64,000 bases of DNA from Aliterella atlantica CENA595 (lineage in GTDB: Bacteria > Cyanobacteriota > Cyanobacteriia > Cyanobacteriales > Chroococcidiopsidaceae): NCBI RefSeq assembly GCF_000952155.1, contig NZ_JYON01000014.1:62001-126000 (forward strand), written 5' to 3'. Below are positions 31,041-38,520 of the stretch, piece after piece. The first letter of the stretch is position 1. Each line of letters opens with the position of its first letter. Under the pieces are notes generated by a model, which saw only the letters and a list, made by a program, of their open reading frames with translations, had not been told where the DNA came from and did not search any database. Position numbers and translations under genes: made by a program.

Positions 31041-31895
31041 TCAAAACAAATTCAGTTGCATCGGAGCATCAGTAATTTCATCCCAAGGTAGGGGTGGTAC
31101 AGGGACGTTATGCTGTTGGAGCAATTGGTAGAAATGACGAGCATTATTAGGCGATCGCTCCTCAATTGGACAATGAACGAAAAAATAAATCTGCGTTCCT
31201 TGACGCAGCCAAGCATCAAGATGAGTAACCCACTCTTCCCAGTAAACTTGATTGAACTGCTGCTGGGGATGACTGATAAAGCGAATCAAACTAAAAGGCG
31301 CAGTAACGCTAAACTCTACGGGTAACTTAGGCTTGCGTCTTTCGCTGCTTATTTGTGCTTCTTCTGGCGCATTGTAGATAGGACGCGAATCAAGCAAAAC
31401 TCGACCGATATTTAATTGCTGTAAAATGGCTGTCAGTTGACTTTGATAAGGTTCGACAAACCAATCAGGATGACGTACTTCTAATGCTAGCGGCGCTTGA
31501 GAGTGCGACCAAGCTGCCAAAAACTTTGTTAAGTCATCTAGTAAGTTCGGACTGTAACTAGGCGGTAATTGGGCAAAAATCGGACCTAAGCGATCGCCCA
31601 AAACCTGCATCCTTTCCAAAAAATTCAACGCTTCACTAATAGCAGGTGCTAATAAACCTTGATGCGTCAACTCGCGCGGTAATTTTAAGCAAAATTTAAA
31701 ATTAGTAGGCGTTTGCTCTACCCAACGATTGAGCGTATCGGTATCTGGTATGGCGTAGAAAGTGGTATTACCTTCAACAGCAGTGAGGCGAGCGCTATAC
31801 AAACGTAAGAAATCGCTAGTACGACTTTTAAGCGGATAAAAGTTACCTACCCAACCTTTATAAGACCAAACAGCGCAACCAATGTGAAAATTCAT
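31041..31895 (-). CDS. DUF72 family protein
   Basis: Protein of 284 aa with a TIM-barrel-like DUF72 fold. Characteristic segments are the N-terminal GCAVWSYKGWVGNFYP, AVEGNTTFYAIP, NFKFCLKLPRELTH and the C-terminal YFFVHCPIEERSPNNAR. Function is not known; the family resembles sugar isomerases or endonuclease-IV-like barrels. The gene is complete and single on its strand, convergent with eno. Confidence 0.88.
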   Translation of the reverse strand: MNFHIGCAVWSYKGWVGNFYPLKSRTSDFLRLYSARLTAVEGNTTFYAIPDTDTLNRWVEQTPTNFKFCLKLPRELTHQGLLAPAISEALNFLERMQVLGDRLGPIFAQLPPSYSPNLLDDLTKFLAAWSHSQAPLALEVRHPDWFVEPYQSQLTAILQQLNIGRVLLDSRPIYNAPEEAQISSERRKPKLPVEFSVTAPFSLIRFISHPQQQFNQVYWEEWVTHLDAWLRQGTQIYFFVHCPIEERSPNNARHFYQLLQQHNVPVPPLPWDEITDAPMQLNLF

Positions 31896-31993
31896 GTTTA
31901 TTATTGACTATAGAAGCAATAATTGCCTTTATTCTAGTAGTTCTATTTTTTGACTTTTAATATTGAACAGGGCTAAATTAGAGAATTTGTAGC

Positions 31994-32494
31994 GTGTCAC
32001 AAGAAGTAAATCAATCTCCACAACTACCACCTACTGGTGCGATTCAAAACCTACCTCTGTTAGCTTTTGAAAATTGGTTCGATTATCCAGTACGGGCGCA
32101 ACCTCATCATACAGATTATGCGGGAATGGTTTGGCATGGCTCTTATCTTACATGGATGGAAGAAGCGCGAGTAGAATGCTTGCGATCGATTGGCATAGAA
32201 TTCGCTGACTTAGTTGCTTTAGGGTGCGACTTACCAGTAGTAGAGCTTTCCATCCGCTATCACCGTCCGATTCAAATGGGTGTGTCAGCAGTAGTCAAAA
32301 CTCGGATGATGGATGTTAGCGGCGTTCGCATCAATTGGGATTACAGAATTCAGTCAGCAGATGGACAAGAGGTATATGTAACAGCACAAGTGACGTTAGT
32401 AGCCGTAGATCGCGAAAAAGGTAAAATTATGCGTCAACTACCACCCACAATGGAAGAAGCCTTAGCTCGTCTTGCTGCTATTCGCGGGGCATAG
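31994..32494 (+). CDS. Acyl-CoA thioesterase, 4HBT hot-dog fold
   Basis: Protein of 166 aa starting at GTG. A hot-dog thioesterase with the 4-hydroxybenzoyl-CoA thioesterase signature: AQPHHTDYAGMVWHGSYLTWMEEAR, in which the Asp of HTDYAG is the expected catalytic residue. In cyanobacteria such proteins can hydrolyse 1,4-dihydroxy-2-naphthoyl-CoA in phylloquinone synthesis, but this one could also act on other acyl-CoAs. Six bases separate it from the next small gene, so the two probably form an operon. Confidence 0.85.
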   Translation: MSQEVNQSPQLPPTGAIQNLPLLAFENWFDYPVRAQPHHTDYAGMVWHGSYLTWMEEARVECLRSIGIEFADLVALGCDLPVVELSIRYHRPIQMGVSAVVKTRMMDVSGVRINWDYRIQSADGQEVYVTAQVTLVAVDREKGKIMRQLPPTMEEALARLAAIRGA

Positions 32495-32500
32495 TTTACA

Positions 32501-32704
32501 ATGTCATCAATGGAAAAACGCCTAGAAGCTTTCCGTCAGTTGCCTCTACGCGCTCAACTATCTTTGCTTAATTCAACTCGCAGTAACTCAATTTTGAGCC
32601 AAAATCGGGAGTATATAGAAAGCTTAGAGCGCATTCACCAAGAATGTCTAAACTCTGCAACTCCCGAACAAAAAGCTGCTTACGATCGCTTCGTATCTAC
32701 TTAA
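32501..32704 (+). CDS. Small hypothetical protein
   Basis: Protein of 67 aa, predicted all-helical and soluble (FRQLPLRAQLSLLNSTRS, then YIESLERIHQECLNS). It begins six bases after the thioesterase stop, and a strong hairpin follows its own stop by 16 bases, so it looks like the second gene of a defined two-gene unit. No family was recognised. Confidence 0.6.
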   Translation: MSSMEKRLEAFRQLPLRAQLSLLNSTRSNSILSQNREYIESLERIHQECLNSATPEQKAAYDRFVST

Positions 32705-32720
32705 AAGTAGAACAATCCCT

Positions 32721-32749
32721 GTAGGGTGCGTTTTGAAAACGCACCCTAC
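32721..32749. terminator. Bidirectional hairpin, GTAGGGTG palindrome
   Basis: 14-base arms GTAGGGTGCGTTTT / AAAACGCACCCTAC around one base, between convergent genes. Related GTAGGGTG/CACCCTAC hairpins lie at 60047 and 60999, so it is also an interspersed repeat. Confidence 0.85.
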
Positions 32750-32757
32750 GATTTAGA

Positions 32758-33846
32758 TTATGTCCAGTACAAAATCCGCCCTTGAGGAAAACGCTTTTTA
32801 ATCTCGCTCTCAAAAAAGCGGCGTAGCGTCTTCATCGTATCGTTGTCGTAAACGTACTTCGTACCGCCAAACTTGTTGCGCTTGACGCTGCGCTTCTCTT
32901 CATCCATATCTAACTGCGTTTTGGGATACCAGTTGAGCAATACTTCTTTCGAGCCTGGTGTAAAGCGGTGCGATATAAGTTCAAAAGTCAAGTCGCAGTC
33001 AAAATCAATAGCAGCAGAAATCTCGTCAAATAGCTTGGTGTAGTGCAACTCCCAATCATCCATCAGCATAATTGGGGCGATGACAATACCTACAGGATAA
33101 CCGCCGCCACCTTGCGATCGCGGTAGTGCTAACTTCCGCAATGCTCCCAGCCTTGCTGATACCTTTGCCGTACCGCCCTCAAATCGCCCTGAAACTGGCG
33201 CTGCATTGACGCTGACGCGGCAGCGGGTATGTCCGTTATGCGGCAAATCTAATAATTCATCTACAGCATCAAACTTAGATACCCAACGCAAGTAGCCATC
33301 TTCGCGCGTACCGAAGTAGCGGATGCACTCGGCTAAACTACCTGTCAAATGCTCGATGCCTAAAGGATCTGTGTAGCAACTGACTTCAAAACTCTTCTCC
33401 TCACCAGGACGCTCGTAGTTCGCCAAATTAGCTAATATCTGCGGCAAGTTAGCATAAACGCGAATCACAGGCGGACCTGACAAACTGCCTGCTAAATAGC
33501 AATACTGACAGTGGGCTGGGCAGCCCTCAGCGATGTGAAACTGCCAATCTGCTGATGGTGGTATTGGGCTAAGTTTGAAGGCACTAGGAGGCGCTGTAAC
33601 TACTGCTAAAGTACGTTTAGCAATATCGTAGGTATCGCGATCGCTCTCACCACGCAAACCTGTGAGCCGATTGCGGGGCAATTCTTCGATCGGCAAACCT
33701 TGCGCTTGCATCTTGGTTAAAAGCTGTTGACCCCAAGGTTCTTCTAACGCGGCAGGTGTAAAGACAACGCGCTCTGGCATCCATAAACGGGGCTTTTGAG
33801 TATTTAGTTGATCGGGAATATCTGTAACTGTAGTGCCTGAGTTCAT
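32758..33846 (-). CDS. Spore photoproduct lyase family radical SAM protein
   Basis: Protein of 362 aa. The radical SAM cluster motif CPAHCQYC (CxxxCxxC) lies near residue 110, followed by YLAGSLSGPPVIRVYANL. This spacing and sequence fit the spore-photoproduct-lyase-like family. True SplB repairs UV-induced spore photoproduct in endospores; cyanobacteria do not sporulate, so the substrate here is unknown and DNA photolesion repair is only a hypothesis. The gene is complete and monocistronic. Confidence 0.85.
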   Translation of the reverse strand: MNSGTTVTDIPDQLNTQKPRLWMPERVVFTPAALEEPWGQQLLTKMQAQGLPIEELPRNRLTGLRGESDRDTYDIAKRTLAVVTAPPSAFKLSPIPPSADWQFHIAEGCPAHCQYCYLAGSLSGPPVIRVYANLPQILANLANYERPGEEKSFEVSCYTDPLGIEHLTGSLAECIRYFGTREDGYLRWVSKFDAVDELLDLPHNGHTRCRVSVNAAPVSGRFEGGTAKVSARLGALRKLALPRSQGGGGYPVGIVIAPIMLMDDWELHYTKLFDEISAAIDFDCDLTFELISHRFTPGSKEVLLNWYPKTQLDMDEEKRSVKRNKFGGTKYVYDNDTMKTLRRFFESEIKKRFPQGRILYWT

Positions 33847-33879
33847 TTGATATATGTGTAGAGTGCCAATAAACAGTGA

Positions 33880-33905
33880 CCAGTTATGCAGTTACCAGTG
33901 ACCAA
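33880..33905. repeat. CAGTGAC-type heptamers
   Basis: Short, degenerate run of CAGTGACCAGTTATGCAGT and TACCAGTGACC, upstream of the spore-photoproduct-lyase-family gene. Confidence 0.7.
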
Positions 33906-34027
33906 GTTTGAGATGGGAGTGAATGCACGCATGAAACATACTCTTTGGGAGTATCTTACTGATTTCTCATAGTCACTGCATTGATGCAGCAAGCGGCATA
34001 GCGCCGCTTACGCTCATAGAAACTAAC

Positions 34028-34384
34028 TTAGTTTTCCAAAACTTCGCGAATGCGTTGTTCTAAGCGCTCTAAATCGAGTCCGCCTTCATCGCGAGCAATC
34101 CGTCTAACTGTCTTATTGACGTTATTGAGATCGAGCAACAAGTCGTGGAGAATTTCTTGTTGCTGGCGCGATTGAGTAACTTCGCGTGGTTCTTGCACTA
34201 AGTCACGGACAATAGAATCTTCAGCACGCGAGGCTACAACTGGATCTTTTTGACCTTGAACCTGGACAAACGTACGTCTCCCTGGTCCGCGATCTTCTTC
34301 AATAGGAATTACTGCTGTAACCTGATCGGAACGTACATACTTACCAAAACCCAGGTGTACCAATACCGATGACTGTATTCTCAT
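34028..34384 (-). CDS. RemA/DUF370-like regulatory protein
   Basis: About 118 aa from the second Met (MRIQSSVLVHLGFGKYV). The first 75 residues (LGFGKYVRSDQVTAVIPIEED) resemble the DUF370/RemA family, whose small oligomeric DNA-binding members control matrix genes in Bacillus. Unlike the roughly 90-residue RemA, this protein has a helical C-terminal extension with two charged segments (LLLDLNNVNKTVRRIARDE, then LERLEQRIREVLEN). Assignment is by pattern only. The gene stands alone, with repeats on both sides. Confidence 0.5.
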   Translation of the reverse strand: MRIQSSVLVHLGFGKYVRSDQVTAVIPIEEDRGPGRRTFVQVQGQKDPVVASRAEDSIVRDLVQEPREVTQSRQQQEILHDLLLDLNNVNKTVRRIARDEGGLDLERLEQRIREVLEN

Positions 34385-34555
34385 TGCAGCTTTGCATTTC
34401 TCTTTCACTACCTTCTATTATCGCGCAGCCACGAACTAGCTGTAAGCTATATCGCAAGCGGCTTTTGCTGCATTTAAGTAGTGTTATCCACCAAGCCTTA
34501 ATACTTACTACATTAGGGTTCAATCCCAACAGAAAACCTAGTAACTGGTCAAGCC

Positions 34556-34712
34556 CCAAAGCGGCAATCCGCGCATTACTACCCCATGCGTGAACGCAGG
34601 GGCTTAAAATAACGCATTTTTGGTTTCTCTATTAATAAATTAAGGGGCTTGTACCTGTTTAATTACGAATTACGAATTACGAATTACGAATTAATTTGGT
34701 CACTGGTCACTG
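34556..34712. repeat. Composite heptamer repeat, copy 4 (longest)
   Basis: GCGGCAATCCGCGCATTAC, TACCCCATG, GGGGCTTAAAATAACGCAT, a TTCTCTATTAATAAATTAAG / GGGGCTTG module, four AATTACG heptamers (about 34661-34690) and, after AATTTGG, two GTCACTG heptamers (34699-34712). It joins the two heptamer families in a single unit. It fills much of the 337-base gap between the RemA-like gene and the tRNA; no gene is seen there. Confidence 0.85.
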
Positions 34713-34721
34713 ATAAATAAG

Positions 34722-34794
34722 CCCCGCCGGAGGGATTTGAACCCCCGTGGTACAACTTAGAAGGTTGTTGCCTAATCCACTCGGCCACGGCAGG
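34722..34794 (-). tRNA. trnR-UCU: tRNA-Arg (anticodon UCU)
   Basis: A 73-base cloverleaf on the minus strand. Acceptor stem CCTGCCG / CGGCGGG pairs with one G-U; the D stem is GCC / GGC. The anticodon stem is ACAAC / GTTGT with loop CTTCTAA (anticodon TCT). The T stem GGGGG / CCCTC carries loop TTCAAAT, and the discriminator base is G. CCA is not encoded. It decodes AGA and AGG. Confidence 0.95.
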
Positions 34795-34858
34795 AGAAGT
34801 TAGCTACTGAAATTTAGCTATGTTTCTTGTAACTATGTTACCAGATTATCTGCATTTG

Positions 34859-35437
34859 CTAAAAGGAAGAACCTGGCTGCTTGAGAAACTCTGCTTCTTC
34901 TGGTGTGGTTTTCCGTCCTAAGATTTTGTTGCGGTGCGGGAAGCGTCCAAATCTCTCAATTACAGATTTATGACGCAGCGCATAATCAATTGTCCTAGCA
35001 CTATCTGGATCGCCTCGTAAAGTTGCAAACAAATCCACGCACCGCTTTTGATCGGCTAGGTTTTCGCTGTGTTCAAACGGCAAATAAATAAACCAGCGCT
35101 GTACTGGGAGCAAATCTCGGTCGAAACCTTTGGCAACGGCGTTATTTGCTACAGCTAAAGCTTTGGTATCAGTAGCAAAGCTTTGTGGCGTACCGCGAAA
35201 CATATTGCGCGGAAACTGATCTAGCAGCAGAAGTAGTGCCAAGCAGCTTTGGGGTGAATCTTGCCAGCTATCTAACTCACCTGTTGCTGCTTGGGTATAG
35301 ATTGGTAAAAAGCGATCGCTTAACTCTTTGTCAAAGTCTAGGTTTTTGGTAAACCAGAACGATCGCTCTTTACCGTAGTCTGGCAAGTTCGGAGCGCCAA
35401 ACCAGAACTCTAAAATCTCATCTACTCTTGCATCCAT
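34859..35437 (-). CDS. DUF924 family protein
   Basis: Protein of 192 aa with the DUF924 pattern: EILEFWFGAP at the start, RSFWFTKN, LLLLDQFPRNMFRGTPQSFATD in the middle (LDQFPRNM is diagnostic) and RFGRFPHRNKILGR near the end. The fold is TPR-like helical and the function is unknown. It begins two bases after the end of the secreted protein gene on the same strand, so the two are probably co-transcribed. Confidence 0.9.
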   Translation of the reverse strand: MDARVDEILEFWFGAPNLPDYGKERSFWFTKNLDFDKELSDRFLPIYTQAATGELDSWQDSPQSCLALLLLLDQFPRNMFRGTPQSFATDTKALAVANNAVAKGFDRDLLPVQRWFIYLPFEHSENLADQKRCVDLFATLRGDPDSARTIDYALRHKSVIERFGRFPHRNKILGRKTTPEEAEFLKQPGSSF

Positions 35438-35439
35438 GC

Positions 35440-36117
35440 TTAACGCAGTGCCAAGCTAGAACGCAATGTAATATCTAAATCGGTATCTGGTTCGATTACT
35501 ACTACCTCAGCCTTATTTTTGTTACCTAACAGCACGCCACCTAATGCACCCGCACCCGTACCTAACAAAATTTCTTCTGTAGCAATTGCGCGATCGCCTG
35601 TTAATGCTCCCAAGGCTGCTGCTGCTGCTGCGCCAACTACTGCACCTTTGATGATGCTTGATGTTTTAGAGCCGCGATTGACGCTAGTTTGGCTAATTAC
35701 TCTAGAAGTAGCATTAATCGGCTGGCGACGGTTGTACGTAACTAATTCTCTAGCTATAAACTGAGAACCACCGCTAGCAGGTTGAAGTTCGCCTTCAATT
35801 GTACTGCCAGCAGGAATTAATACAGTACCGCTTCTATTTACGATATTGCTTGCTACCGTCAAGGTTACAGGCAACCGCTCGTTGGGGCTAACGACAATTT
35901 TTTCGGCTTTGTCGTAGCGTACGGGAATAGTAGTACCTGAAGGAATTGTAATTGCGCGATTGTAGATGCTGCTACCACTGCTGCTACCATTTCTTGAAGA
36001 TGGGAAAAGTTGAGCAGAAACCGGAGCAGTTGTAAATACTGGTGCTGCTGCACTTGTGGTTATTGCTAGTGCCATTAATGCAGCGGTTTTCGATTTCCAA
36101 GAATTGATACTAGCCAT
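35440..36117 (-). CDS. Secreted conserved cyanobacterial protein
   Basis: About 225 aa from the second Met (MASINSWK). A signal peptide (ALMALAITTSAAAPVFTTAPVSAQ split by AxA-type sites) is followed by a Ser-rich linker, a beta-rich region (AITIPSGTTIPVRYDKAE, VTLTVASNIVNRSGTVLIPAG) and a glycine-zipper stretch (GAVVGAAAAAALGALTGD, then GTGAGALGGVLLG), which suggests membrane or cell-wall insertion. Similar proteins are widespread in cyanobacteria but uncharacterised. It is followed directly by DUF924. Confidence 0.7.
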   Translation of the reverse strand: MASINSWKSKTAALMALAITTSAAAPVFTTAPVSAQLFPSSRNGSSSGSSIYNRAITIPSGTTIPVRYDKAEKIVVSPNERLPVTLTVASNIVNRSGTVLIPAGSTIEGELQPASGGSQFIARELVTYNRRQPINATSRVISQTSVNRGSKTSSIIKGAVVGAAAAAALGALTGDRAIATEEILLGTGAGALGGVLLGNKNKAEVVVIEPDTDLDITLRSSLALR

Positions 36118-36378
36118 AGATAACCTTATCAACTAATTACTAATGTTGGGTTGTTAATCACGAAGACTTGTCAGTTATAAAAAGGTTCCTAGCTTCAGAT
36201 TAGACGGATTATAACTTTTCTTTGATTAGCGCTGATTTTCAGCTTAAATTAAGAATTTCGCGATCGCATCTTCAAATAGCTTCGCTAGACTAAATGCAAT
36301 CACCAACCGAACGTTACTTGCTATTTGACAGTACAAGTTATCAATTGCTTTCCACGTTTGAATCATGGAATCAAAACG

Positions 36379-36939
36379 ATGCAGAATTTAGGCGATAAAT
36401 TTGTTTTGGCGATCGCATCTGTGGGCGTAAGTCTAGCGACAATTGCAGCTAGCCCTGTACAAGCAGCTACAGTTACTTACAACTTCGAGCTTAATGTTAT
36501 AGATGGTCTGTATGCCAAAGAAAAGGGAAAAGGTTCTTTCTCTTACGATGATTCAACCTTGACTGGCAATGGTTTAGAGTCTCTGGGAGTAGATGAAGGA
36601 TTAGCAGTACAGCTTAATTTCTTGGGTATTGACTACACCGAAGCTGATGATGTCAATGATAATGACGACCCTACAGATGTCGAACCTTTAGTTAACTTTG
36701 CTGATGGTAACTTATCGGGTTTAGATTTATCTTTGCTAAAATCAGCCGAGGGACCATTGATATTGATTCGCGATCGCACTTTCGACATTCCTAATTACAG
36801 TGGCAGAGAAACTCTCGGCTATGGTTCTGTAAGTTACAGCAAACCAGTACCAGAACCAAGCAGTATTCTAGGTGTCAGTGCTTTAGGTATGGCTTGGCTA
36901 CTGAGCAGACAAAAAAAGCTACCAGGAAGCAAAAAGTAA
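36379..36939 (+). CDS. PEP-CTERM sorting signal protein
   Basis: 186 aa from ATG at 36379; the frame extends 18 codons further up without a good start. A signal peptide ends near SPVQA. The middle is an acidic, Asp-rich domain (ADDVNDNDDPTD). The C-terminus has the tripartite sorting signal: VPEPSS, a hydrophobic helix (ILGVSALGMAWLL) and a basic tail (SRQKKLPGSKK). Such proteins are recognised by exosortases, so it is a likely substrate of the exosortase at the start of the window. Its biological role is unknown. Confidence 0.9.
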   Translation: MQNLGDKFVLAIASVGVSLATIAASPVQAATVTYNFELNVIDGLYAKEKGKGSFSYDDSTLTGNGLESLGVDEGLAVQLNFLGIDYTEADDVNDNDDPTDVEPLVNFADGNLSGLDLSLLKSAEGPLILIRDRTFDIPNYSGRETLGYGSVSYSKPVPEPSSILGVSALGMAWLLSRQKKLPGSKK

Positions 36940-36974
36940 GTTAATCTGCAAAGCTCGCTTGGCTTACATCCAAT

Positions 36975-37011
36975 TTAATTACGAATTACGAATTACGAAT
37001 TACGAATTATC
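36975..37011. repeat. AATTACG heptamer array, copy 5
   Basis: Four AATTACG units between the convergent PEP-CTERM and TIGR02588 genes. A CTTGGCTTACATCC flank is a degenerate form of the composite-repeat border. Confidence 0.85.
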
Positions 37012-37014
37012 TTG

Positions 37015-37404
37015 TCAAGGCTTTTCTAAACCTAAAACCCTTGCCTCAATTTCGTCTACAGTGCGCGGATCGGTTGTGAATGTCACCCAACCTTCACGGG
37101 TGGAGTGACGCGGCAAAAAAGCAATTTGAAATTGGGCATTTTCTTGTTCTTTACCGCCACTATTGAGGGTAACTTCAATTTGTACGCCTTCTGCTGTGGT
37201 ATCGCCGCGATTAATGGCATTTACAGGCACGATAAAGCGATCTTCTGCTTGTGCTTGGGTTGTACCTAGCTTAATTTCAATATTCGGTGGAGCTTGGCTA
37301 TAGGTAGCGCCATCGTGGACTAGATAACCTAGTGTAGTTATAACTAAAACTAGGCTAATCGCAAAAACAACCCACTCTAACCAATTTTTTTGTAATTTCT
37401 TCAT
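37015..37404 (-). CDS. TIGR02588 family protein
   Basis: Protein of 129 aa from ATG at 37404, which overlaps the TIGR02587 stop by four bases. One N-terminal membrane helix (WVVFAISLVLVITTLGYLV) is followed by an immunoglobulin-like extracytoplasmic domain (DRFIVPVNAINRGDTTAEG; GWVTFTTDPR). TIGR02588 proteins are found as partners of TIGR02587 membrane proteins. Function is unknown. Confidence 0.75.
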   Translation of the reverse strand: MKKLQKNWLEWVVFAISLVLVITTLGYLVHDGATYSQAPPNIEIKLGTTQAQAEDRFIVPVNAINRGDTTAEGVQIEVTLNSGGKEQENAQFQIAFLPRHSTREGWVTFTTDPRTVDEIEARVLGLEKP

Positions 37405-38285
37405 TGCAACAGCAGTCTCCCCGCAGAAGCGCCTAACGTAGCAGCAACTCCTAGCACAATAGTTTCCGATAAACAAACGATCGCACTGGTATCGTCAAAA
37501 CGCCCAAATACCCATAAAATAGCTGCTGAGACAACTAAAGCGATCGCATAAGTAATTACTGCACCGCTCAATACATTTTTTATGCCTCGGCTTTGACTAA
37601 AGCTTTGCGCTCCATTAAAGTTGCTATAAAACAGGATTATCGTCCCTAACAGCATCGATAGTAGTGCCATCCCAATCAACTTGTAAGGATTAGATTGAGT
37701 AGCAATAATAAAAATTTCTTCTGTAGGGGCGACGTTAGCTGCAAATAACACCGAGCCACAAGTTGCGATCGCAAGTTGCCCTGATATGTCGCTACCTTCT
37801 AATGATAAAAATGGTCCTGAGTGAGATTGAGCTTGCGATGGTTCGTTTTCCATGCCTGTATCTCCCGATTTGCTGTCGCCACCTAGCTGTGCAGTCCCAA
37901 CAGAAACCCCAATAGCTACTGTCATAGATTCTGTGGCAATTTTGCCGACAACTTCGCTGATAGGCAAACTGAAAGTTAGTTGCCCCAATAGCCAAAGAAC
38001 TACTGTAGAAATGGCAATACCAATGCCCATTTCTTCTACAGAATCAATTGCTACTTCTGCGGGGCTAGCATCGCACCTCAAACCCCCATAGCGGTTGTAC
38101 CCTAACAGCAGCGTAAAGGTGGCTAAAACGTACAATAGTAGCCGGACAGGATGCATTGTATAGCCAGCCCACCAGACCTCCATTGTATAGAGCAGAGGCA
38201 AACTAAATAGCAACCCGCCAACAATACCGCGCAAGTATTCTTGCACCGATCGCCCTACCGAGCGTTCTTGTCGATTGCGATTCAT
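37401..38285 (-). CDS. TIGR02587 family integral membrane protein
   Basis: Protein of 294 aa with about seven hydrophobic helices (VGGLLFSLPLLYTMEVWW, LLLYVLATFTLLLGY, AISTVVLWLLGQLTF, LIGMALLSMLLGTIILFY, VITYAIALVVSAAILWVF). The N-terminus is basic (MNRNRQERSVGRSVQEY). It matches the TIGR02587 family and is translationally coupled to TIGR02588. No transport or enzymatic activity has been assigned. A 35-codon membrane-protein frame lies just upstream on the same strand. Confidence 0.75.
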   Translation of the reverse strand: MNRNRQERSVGRSVQEYLRGIVGGLLFSLPLLYTMEVWWAGYTMHPVRLLLYVLATFTLLLGYNRYGGLRCDASPAEVAIDSVEEMGIGIAISTVVLWLLGQLTFSLPISEVVGKIATESMTVAIGVSVGTAQLGGDSKSGDTGMENEPSQAQSHSGPFLSLEGSDISGQLAIATCGSVLFAANVAPTEEIFIIATQSNPYKLIGMALLSMLLGTIILFYSNFNGAQSFSQSRGIKNVLSGAVITYAIALVVSAAILWVFGRFDDTSAIVCLSETIVLGVAATLGASAGRLLLQ

Positions 38286-38382
38286 GAAAATACACAGAGA
38301 ATGTAACGAAGCGTAAAGATTAAATTTATACTTCGCTTTTGATTATTTATCTTTAGCGTTCATCCTACATCCTTCTGCTGAC

Positions 38383-38490
38383 TCATTTCTTTTTTCGCGT
38401 AAATACGTCAGTAAACATCATTACTAAACCACCAATGAAAATGGCGATCGCAGTTCCGCCAGCAATTAAATCTAAAGTATGGGTATCCAT
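38383..38490 (-). CDS. Candidate 35-aa single-helix membrane protein
   Basis: Short frame read directly: MDTHTLDLIAGGTAIAIF, IGGLVMMFTDVF and TRKKK. It consists of one transmembrane helix and a basic cytoplasmic tail, a typical small membrane subunit pattern. It lies 98 bases upstream of TIGR02587 on the same strand. No clear ribosome-binding site is seen, so it could be chance. It does not match a photosystem or NDH subunit I recognise. Confidence 0.4.
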   Translation of the reverse strand: MDTHTLDLIAGGTAIAIFIGGLVMMFTDVFTRKKK

Positions 38491-38520
38491 GAGTTTTATG
38501 TAAAAATATGTACCTAAAAT

